DNA from: JBEDUK01 sp040414485
GTDB taxonomy: Bacteria; Actinomycetota; UBA4738
Direction of reading: 5' to 3'
NCBI GenBank assembly: GCA_040414485.1
Contig: JBEDUK010000110.1
Location: 4,305-68,304, forward strand
Length of the DNA stretch: 64,000 bases
Position numbers and translations under genes: made by a program. This document shows, piece by piece, positions 59,013 through 64,000 of this stretch (positions are counted from its first letter, which is position 1; each line of letters begins with the position of its first letter). The notes beneath the pieces are model-generated. The model saw only the letters and a list, made by a program, of their open reading frames with translations, was not told the origin of the DNA and did not search any database.

Positions 59013-59694
59013 TCAGCTGCGCTTGCCGCTCAGGGCGAACATGAAGTCTCCGCCGGCATCCCAGCAATCGCGCATGACTGTCCATGTTCGGCAGAAGCCC
59101 CAGCCGCTGGTCGGGTTCTGCCAGGCGGCGGGATTGCCCTCGCGAACCTTCCGCGTCTCCCAGCCCCACTGGCCGCCGCTCGCAAGGACTCATGTTGACC
59201 GGGACCGACACCCAGAAGACCGCGCCACCGGCGCCGCCCTTGAACTTCACCCCACCGACCGGGATGGCGAAGGAGCCGCCGTTGTCGGCACCCGCGACCT
59301 TGTCCACCTCGCCCTTCGGCGCGCCGGGAAGCCCACCGGAGTCCCGCTAGAAGAACACATTCTCCGAGTCGGCCGGGCCATCGCCGTTGTAGTACACGCC
59401 GGTGACCACCACCTTGTTGTCCCGCCAGGTCGTGCCGCTCGGTACCGCGAAGTCGTCCGCTCCCTGGTCGTCGAATGAATCGAACTCAGCGCCGAAGTAT
59501 TGCGAGGAGACGGCGACGCCGCTGTCCCGGTCGTTCTGGCTGTACAGGACGCCGCTCGCTGGAACGCGACTCGCCCTAACGTGGCCGTGATGGGTTGATC
59601 TGGGGAGAGGAGCTGGCACTAGCGCCGGCTGGCACGAACGCCGCACCGATCAGCAGCGCGGTCGCGATTGCCGCGCTCGCCAGAGGAACACGCA
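59013..59694 (-). pseudogene. Decayed secreted-protein gene (frameshifts and nonsense codon)
   Basis: Pieces of one protein are spread over frames. A signal peptide (MRVPLASAAIATALLIGAAF ... ASA) from 59694 runs to a stop. A frame change gives SGVLYSQNDRDSGVAVSS ... DDFAVPSGTTWRDN ... VYYNGDGPADSENVFF; a TAG at 59349-59347 is followed in frame by RDSGGLPGAPKGEV ... GGAVFWVSVPVNMS. A further frame change gives SGGQWGWETRKVREGNPAAW ... TVMRDCWDAGGDFMFALSGK. The blocks match a secreted family with VNVFFYxDSGGLPG, so the TAG probably replaced a Tyr codon. At least three lesions; I regard it as dead unless the sequence has errors. Confidence 0.75.
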
Positions 59695-59780
59695 TCCTTC
59701 GACCCCCATCAATCGACGACCCCGAAGAAGGCCCGAGAACAACGGCCCAAGGTTCTCATGCTTGGTCGCCGGGTATGAGC

Positions 59781-59835
59781 GACCAGATCGTCAGCCTGCC
59801 TGACGTCTCCGCCCGCCCCCGGCGCCGCTCGCCGT
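59781..59835. repeat. Direct repeat, copy A (about 55 bp)
   Basis: The first 25 bases (59781-59805) are identical to 60554-60578; a further stretch of about 30 bases is similar with one indel. Copy B covers the 3' end of the minus-strand gene at 60564. See findings. Confidence 0.65.
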
Positions 59836-59882
59836 CGAGACGCCCGACCCTTCGCCCCCTGGCGCTCGCCTCGTACTCTGCG

Positions 59883-60233
59883 ATGGTGCTCTTCATCAGG
59901 AACGTCACGTTCATGACAGAGAACCCGAGCCGTCTCGCAGACTTCTGGTCCGCCGCACTTGGCCTACCGGAGCGCCGAGACGACCCGACCGAGACGATAT
60001 GCGCGGACGAGGACTGGACGAACCCGCGGCTGACATTCCAGAAGGTGAGCAACGGGGCCTCGGAACCGCCACGGGTTCACCTCGACCTCACCGCCGACGA
60101 TCGTCTCGCCGAGGTGCAGCGACTTCGGGCGCTCGGGGCACGAGAGGAGCGGAGCGTCACCGTCGAAGGCGAGTGGACGTGGACGGTGATGACCGATCCG
60201 GATGGCAATGAGTTCTGCGTCACCGATCCTTGA
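59883..60233 (+). CDS. VOC-family glyoxalase-like protein
   Basis: 116 residues: FIRNVTFMTENPSRLADFWSAALGLPERRDDPTE, PRLTFQKVSNGASEPPRVHLDLTADD and WTVMTDPDGNEFCVTDP in outline, the glyoxalase-like (PF18029-type) pattern. A single module that probably dimerises. Function unknown. It is the last intact chromosomal-looking gene before the integration scar. ATG 59883 begins at the first conserved strand; no strong ribosome site. Confidence 0.78.
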   Translation: MVLFIRNVTFMTENPSRLADFWSAALGLPERRDDPTETICADEDWTNPRLTFQKVSNGASEPPRVHLDLTADDRLAEVQRLRALGAREERSVTVEGEWTWTVMTDPDGNEFCVTDP

Positions 60234-60290
60234 GCTCTTCGTGCGACGCGACGCTCACCGCCTGCAACATGGTCGGGAGTGTGTCGCGGA

Positions 60291-60372
60291 TCAGGCGGAG
60301 CCGGCGTCACCCATCAGCCGGAGCCATCTAACGCATCAGCCGGAGCCGTCTTGTAACGCGTCAGGCGGAACC
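60291..60372. repeat. Four tandem copies of TCAGSCGGARCC
   Basis: Copies at 60291-60302, 60314-60325, 60336-60347 and 60361-60372, spaced 22-25 bp apart, differing at two positions. They lie directly next to the tRNA fragment and could be recombinase-binding sites or a small tandem repeat. Confidence 0.7.
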
Positions 60373-60386
60373 AAACAGGAACGTCG

Positions 60387-60428
60387 TGGGCCCTACAGGA
60401 CTCGAACCTGTGACGCGCGGATTATGAG
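60387..60428 (-). other. tRNA-Met(CAU) 3' fragment, putative att site
   Basis: The minus strand reads CTCATAA (anticodon loop, CAT), the 3' side of the anticodon stem, then the T arm ACAGG-TTCGAGT-CCTGT and acceptor AGGGCCC with discriminator A. The 5' half is missing: the bases before the anticodon loop do not pair. Such 3' tRNA fragments mark the far end of elements integrated by tyrosine recombinases; an intact copy would be expected to the right of this window. Confidence 0.75.
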
Positions 60429-60500
60429 TGCGTTTCCACGCACGGGCGTCACGCAGCGCCTTTCGCTGTTTGCGCTGCTCAGACGCCCTTTTCGACGACT

Positions 60501-60560
60501 CCTAGTTGCTCCTGGTTGCTCCTAATCGCGCGTACCGATGTGGACCAGACGTGGACCAGA
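60501..60560. repeat. Short direct repeats next to the att scar
   Basis: CCTAGTTGCT/CCTGGTTGCT in tandem (60501-60520), and TGGACCAGACG followed by TGGACCAGA (60541-60560). Candidate arm-type integrase sites inside the element. Confidence 0.45.
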
Positions 60561-60563
60561 TCG

Positions 60564-60977
60564 TCAGCCTGCCTGACGACGACGCCCGCCCTGACGCGCC
60601 GCTCGCCGCCTCGCCGTGCGATCCTCCGCCTCCTGCGCGCTGCTGACGTCCCACGTGCGTCCCACGCGTTCGCCGGGCAGTCGATCCGCGCGCTGGATCG
60701 AATCGAGGGCCTGTCGCGTGGCGCGATCCGCGACGTCGATCAGGGCGGCGGCGCGGTCGATCGTGGCTCGGAGCGCCTCTTTCCTCGCATCGATGGCAAC
60801 GGACGACGTGGGATCGCCGATGTTGGACGTCGCCACGCGCATGTCGTTCGACTCCGGGCCGTAGGCGACGTCGAGGGCCGAGGGGAACACGCGACCGAGG
60901 CGGTACGCGCGACGCGTGAGGGCTTGCAGGCGGCGGGTCGTCTCCTCCGCGCGGATCGGCTCGTTCGCGATCGCCAC
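60564..60977 (-). CDS. Hypothetical protein of the mobile element
   Basis: 137 residues, mostly helical and charged: PIRAEETTRRLQALTRRAYR, FPSALDVAYGPESNDMRVAT, then ARKEALRATIDRAAALIDVADRATRQALD in outline and a basic tail. No family recognised. The composition is protein-like, unlike surrounding frames. GTG start. Its last codons lie in direct repeat copy B. Confidence 0.55.
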   Translation of the reverse strand: MAIANEPIRAEETTRRLQALTRRAYRLGRVFPSALDVAYGPESNDMRVATSNIGDPTSSVAIDARKEALRATIDRAAALIDVADRATRQALDSIQRADRLPGERVGRTWDVSSAQEAEDRTARRRAARQGGRRRQAG

Positions 60978-61222
60978 GGGACGGGATCGTAGACCCGGAG
61001 ACGTTCACCGTGGAAACGCCCTGGTTTCCGCAGGTCAACGGATCGTCAGGAGCCCCGTGGAGCGACGTTCACAGGCGGGGTGGACCCGGAGCCCAGCGAA
61101 TATCGAAGAGCAGTCGTCGAAAAGGTCGCGGCTGGCCGAGGGTTTCCGATCGCGGAAAACGTCGCGCGCGCGACGTTTGTGACGGCAGCACGCGTCACGT
61201 AGTCGATGCGCGGTGTGGATCG

Positions 61223-61610
61223 GTGACGACTAATTTGCGTCACGTGGCCGAGGGAATCCACCCCTGGGAGAACGTCGAGCCGAAGAAGCCGAGGAACACC
61301 CCCGATGTCGTCGCGGCGCGGCGACGGAAGCGGTACTTCAGGCAACTCGACACGTTCGCTGCCTACCTCTCCGCATCGGGGACCCTCGGTCCGGTGACGC
61401 CCGAGCAGATGTGAGACACCGCCGATCGCGTCGGAGCCGACAAGTTGATCCGGGGCATCGATGGTTCGATCGCGCGGCTGCGACAACTTCGCGCGCTGGC
61501 TATAGCCGTTACAGGTGAGGGCCTCACCTCCACGTGCGAGCGGTGCGGTGAGTCGTTCGCGCCCCTTCGATCTGACGCGCGCTTCTGCTCGGGGCGGTGT
61601 CGCACGCCGC
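61223..61610 (+). pseudogene. TGA-interrupted small zinc-ribbon protein (63 residues before the TGA)
   Basis: From GTG 61223 the frame reads 63 residues (HPWENVEPKKPRNTPDVVAA ... GTLGPVTPEQM) to a TGA at 61412-61414. The same frame continues with DTADRVGADKLIRGIDGSIA and a treble-clef Cys pattern, TCERCGESFAPLRSDARFCS then GRC, common in small proteins of actinobacterial elements. One ORF broken by TGG-to-TGA change fits best; two separate small genes (second starting TTG 61445) or read-through are alternatives. The 3' end is unclear. Confidence 0.5.
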
Positions 61611-61688
61611 GGTGTCGTCTCGGCGGTCATACTGGCCGCCCGAACGCTCCGCGTTCGACATGCGTCCGGCGAGGGGAGGAAGCGGCCG

Positions 61689-62231
61689 ATGAACACCGGA
61701 TCCGACGTGGTCGTCACGCCCGAGTGGGCGGCGTACCGGCGGGAACTGTTCGACCTGGTCGGTGGCGACGACCCGGCCGAGGCGCAGGCGTCGACGCCAG
61801 CCGCGCTCCGCGAGCGGGTCGCGACGGCGTCCGGGGCGGGCGTGCTGCGGATCCGTCCGGCCGAGGGCGAGTGGTCCGTGGTCGAGCTGGTCGGCCACAT
61901 GTTCGACGCGGAGGTCTACTCGTCGGCGCGCTACCGGTGGGTGCTCGGGCACGACCGCCCCTGGCTCGACGGGTACGACCAGGACGCGGTGGCTGCCGTC
62001 TCTGGGCACCTCGACGCGGATCCCGAGATCCTGCTGGCCGCGTGGGCGGGCCTGCGCCGCGCGAACCTCGACCTGTGGGCGCGTTCGACGCCCGATCAGC
62101 GCCGTCGCGAGGGCGTGCACGCCGAATGCGGCGCCAGCACGTACGAGGTCCTGTTCGTCGAGATGGCGGGCCACGATCGGGAGACCCTCGCGCAGATCGA
62201 CCGGACGCTGGAGGCCGTCCTGCCTGCGTGA
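61689..62231 (+). CDS. DinB-family (mycothiol/bacillithiol-dependent transferase-like) protein
   Basis: 180 residues, a four-helix DinB-fold protein. Conserved parts are RPAEGEWSVVELVGHMFDAEVYSSARYR in outline, and GHDRETLAQIDRTLEAVLP with the last His-Asp pair; three His at these positions usually bind metal. DinB proteins include thiol-S-transferases and damage-induced proteins. The GAGGAAGCGG stretch precedes the ATG. It looks intact although both neighbours are damaged, so it may be element cargo. Confidence 0.8.
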   Translation: MNTGSDVVVTPEWAAYRRELFDLVGGDDPAEAQASTPAALRERVATASGAGVLRIRPAEGEWSVVELVGHMFDAEVYSSARYRWVLGHDRPWLDGYDQDAVAAVSGHLDADPEILLAAWAGLRRANLDLWARSTPDQRRREGVHAECGASTYEVLFVEMAGHDRETLAQIDRTLEAVLPA

Positions 62232-62430
62232 CGCGCGGCGGCGAGCGGCTGGCGCGTACAGCGGCCTACCGCGCGGCGCGCAACGCCTAGAGCCGTCACC
62301 GTCACCAAAGGTTCCGCGTCTCACCCCCGTAGACGCGCTCGAACATACGTGCGAAGCGATGACGGGCCCGACGCGAGAAAACGCCTCTCCGTCAATCCTG
62401 ACGCGATTCCGGGGGCATTCTTCGTCGCGA

Positions 62431-62967
62431 TCAGGGCGCGACTTCGCTGAGGTTCGGCAGCATCAGCAGGTCGTTCGGGCGTCCCTCGGGGACTCTGGAC
62501 TCGAAGCGGAACGTCTTGGATTCACCGTTCGCGGCGGGAGCCCATGCGCGCACGGTGATCGTGCTGCCGGTGCCGAAGCCGATCCACTCGATCGGCTTGA
62601 TCCAGTCGTGCTTGTCGCCCCCTGGGAGGTTCGTCTCGACCTGAGCGAAGAACCCGAGCACGACCTCCACGGTCGTTCGCGCGGCGATGTCCGTGCGCTC
62701 GGTGTACGAGTGACGCCACTTGAGGTTCACCGGGGGCGCCAGGATCGACGCCGACGACGCGATGATCTGGACCCGCACGTCCTCAATCGCCACGTCGGAA
62801 TCGTTCGTCACCAGGAACACCTTGACCTTGGATCGCGCGATGACGTACTCGTCCGCGATGCGCTGTGGATCGGTGGCCTTCCACACCTCCCACCACGGAA
62901 CACCGCGCTCGAACCTGGGGCCGTCGCCGCCTTCGATGAGCAACTTCGGCGTCAACCGCTCCTGCAA
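62431..62967 (-). CDS. Hypothetical protein, 5' end probably truncated
   Basis: About 178 residues from a TTG at 62967: LQERLTPKLLIEGGDGPRFE, KVKVFLVTNDSDVAIEDVRV, a strand-rich middle (TERTDIAARTTVEVVLGFFA) and ITVRAWAPAANGESKTFRFE. The beta-rich core looks like a cytosolic or anchored binding domain; no family recognised. Protein-like sequence begins near 63000, exactly where the plus-strand integrase sequence begins, and the frame beyond is antisense to it. The original N-terminus (perhaps a membrane anchor) was probably lost by recombination. Confidence 0.5.
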   Translation of the reverse strand: MQERLTPKLLIEGGDGPRFERGVPWWEVWKATDPQRIADEYVIARSKVKVFLVTNDSDVAIEDVRVQIIASSASILAPPVNLKWRHSYTERTDIAARTTVEVVLGFFAQVETNLPGGDKHDWIKPIEWIGFGTGSTITVRAWAPAANGESKTFRFESRVPEGRPNDLLMLPNLSEVAP

Positions 62968-62989
62968 CTCTGTGATCTGTGCGGTGAGT

Positions 62990-64000
62990 GCAGAAGCCCC
63001 GACGACGGCAAGTGGCTGTCGGAGACGTACACGGCTCAAGGCCGACGCCGACCGCAGGAAGCGCGAGGTCGAGGTCGAGATTGACCGGGGCGACTGGCTC
63101 GATCCCCGGCTCGCGCGCGTCGCGTTCGGGGACTTCGCTGAGGAATGGCTCGACTCCGCGACGCACCTCGGAGCCAAGACGCGGTACGGCTACGAAGGAC
63201 TGCTTCGCACCTTGATCGCGCCGACGTTCGGAGCCGTCCCACTTGGCAGGATCACGACACAGCGGGTGCGATCGTGGGCGGCGGGATTGAGCGACGACGG
63301 GCTGTCGTCATCGCGACAGCGGCAAGCGATCCAGTTGCTCAAGCAGATCATGTCGGCGGCGGTGATCGGCGGTCACATCCGCCGCACGCCCGTCGTCGGC
63401 GTCAAGGTCGCACCAACGCGCGTCGCGAGATTCGCGTCCTCGAGCCCGAGGAGATTGAGGCCTTCGCCGCTGCGATGGAGCCGCCATACGACCTCCTCGT
63501 GCTCGTGCTCGGGTACGGGGGCCTGCGGATCGGTGAGGCGTCCGCGTTGCGACGCTCCGACGTCGCTCCCCTGCGATCGCGCCTGCGCGTCGAGCGATCC
63601 ATGAGTGAGGTCGGCGGCGTGATCCACGTGGGCTCCACCAAGACGTATGCGCGTCGATACGCGCGGCTGCCCCGTTTCGTGTCTGAACGGCTGGCCGAAC
63701 ATCTCGCCCGCCACGTCGATCCCGGCCCTGACAGCCTCGTGTTCGAGGGGCCTTCGCGGGGTCCCATCCGTCATGGCAACTTTCGGGCGCGCATCTGGAC
63801 GCCCGCAGCGATCCGGGCGGGGCTGCCCGACGTCAAATCCCACGACCTGCGCCACTCGTGCGCGTCGTTCCTGATCCGTCGCGGCGCGAGCGTGCGCGCG
63901 GTCGCGGAGCAGTTGGGCCACTCGACGCCGATGGTGACGCTCAACACGTATGCCCACGTGTTCGAGGGCGACCTCGATCGGCTGTACGACGGCGTTGACG
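62990..64000 (+). pseudogene. Tyrosine-recombinase integrase, frameshifted, runs off the window
   Basis: The N-terminal part (LKADADRRKREVEVEIDRGD, FGDFAEEWLDSATHLGAKTR, SRQRQAIQLLKQIMSAAVIG) is in one frame up to about 63420. The catalytic part continues in another frame: EIRVLEPEEIEAFAAAM, GYGGLRIGEASALRRSDV (Arg), TKTYARRYARLP (Lys), SHDLRHSCASFLIRRG (His-x-x-Arg) and LGHSTPMVTLNTYAH (His, Tyr), open to the window end. A 1-base indel near 63410-63421 explains this. A second slip near 63050 is possible, since SPDDGKWLSETYT fits the N-terminal arm in a third frame. It likely belonged to the element marked by the tRNA scar. Confidence 0.75.

Noticed and set aside
1..64000. CRISPR arrays, insertion sequences with terminal inverted repeats, or rRNA
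   Set aside because: No regularly spaced repeats of CRISPR size, no transposase motifs and no rRNA sequence were seen; only the short repeats near 60.3 kb and the tRNA features were found.

Overview
The window is GC-rich bacterial chromosome with dense coding on both strands and many GTG starts. The lineage looks Actinomycetota-like. A cysM-murI-MBL hydrolase-rph-rdgB run matches the order known from Mycobacterium tuberculosis (Rv1336-Rv1341 region). There is a Mec/MoeZ/CysO sulfur-carrier set, a class E-type sortase with an LPXTG substrate, an Eis-like acetyltransferase, and many start codons placed 6-8 nt after a TANNNT -10 box, as expected for leaderless mRNAs. A deep actinobacterial lineage or a GC-rich Chloroflexota relative both remain possible; no rRNA or other decisive marker is present.

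Layout. 0-9.8 kb: a partial GNAT, an FGGY sugar kinase, a sphingosine-phosphate-lyase-like PLP enzyme, small stress or detoxification enzymes (NTF2-like, PfpI/DJ-1, VOC), an MFS transporter, a secreted sedolisin protease and a GcvT-family folate enzyme. 9.8-20.2 kb: a secreted phosphoesterase, AidB-like acyl-CoA dehydrogenase, Eis-like acetyltransferase, methyltransferase, Kelch lipoprotein, CPBP membrane protease, DoxX-Rieske fusion, and an OmpR/histidine-kinase pair ending in a strong hairpin. 20.4-23.2 kb: selD followed by mec, moeZ/thiF and cysO. 23.2-36.3 kb: a serine hydrolase, a glutamate-type dehydrogenase, a PD40 propeller protein, an adenosine-specific kinase behind a structured leader, a PQQ-type sugar dehydrogenase, a cupredoxin/sortase pair, a second GcvT-like enzyme and two CrtI-like FAD enzymes. 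36.4-43.4 kb: a secreted repeat protein, small membrane proteins, a Uma2 nuclease and the cysM-murI-MBL-rph-rdgB operon.

43.3-48.7 kb (minus strand) is the most interesting conserved-looking unit. It holds five genes, each joined to the next by a 4-nt ATGA/GTGA overlap: a YbhN/AglD-type flippase-like protein, an OpuAC/ProX-type binding protein without a transporter, a membrane fusion of a degenerate PAP2 domain with a protein-kinase-like domain, a lipoprotein, and an intact PAP2 phosphatase. I do not recognise this assembly as a described system. An envelope lipid or polyprenyl-phosphate function with a ligand sensor is a reasonable hypothesis.

48.8-59 kb: a secreted lysozyme-like protein with a possible c-di-AMP riboswitch, tRNA-Leu(UAG), a response-regulator/GGDEF plus hybrid-kinase phosphorelay, an ArsB-like transporter with a divergent MerR regulator, and a polytopic membrane protein. 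59-64 kb is decayed and mobile: a secreted-protein pseudogene with several lesions, a tRNA-Met(CAU) 3' fragment that looks like an integration scar, short tandem repeats, small phage-like genes, one of them TGA-interrupted, a DinB-family gene, a truncated hypothetical gene and a frameshifted tyrosine integrase running off the end.
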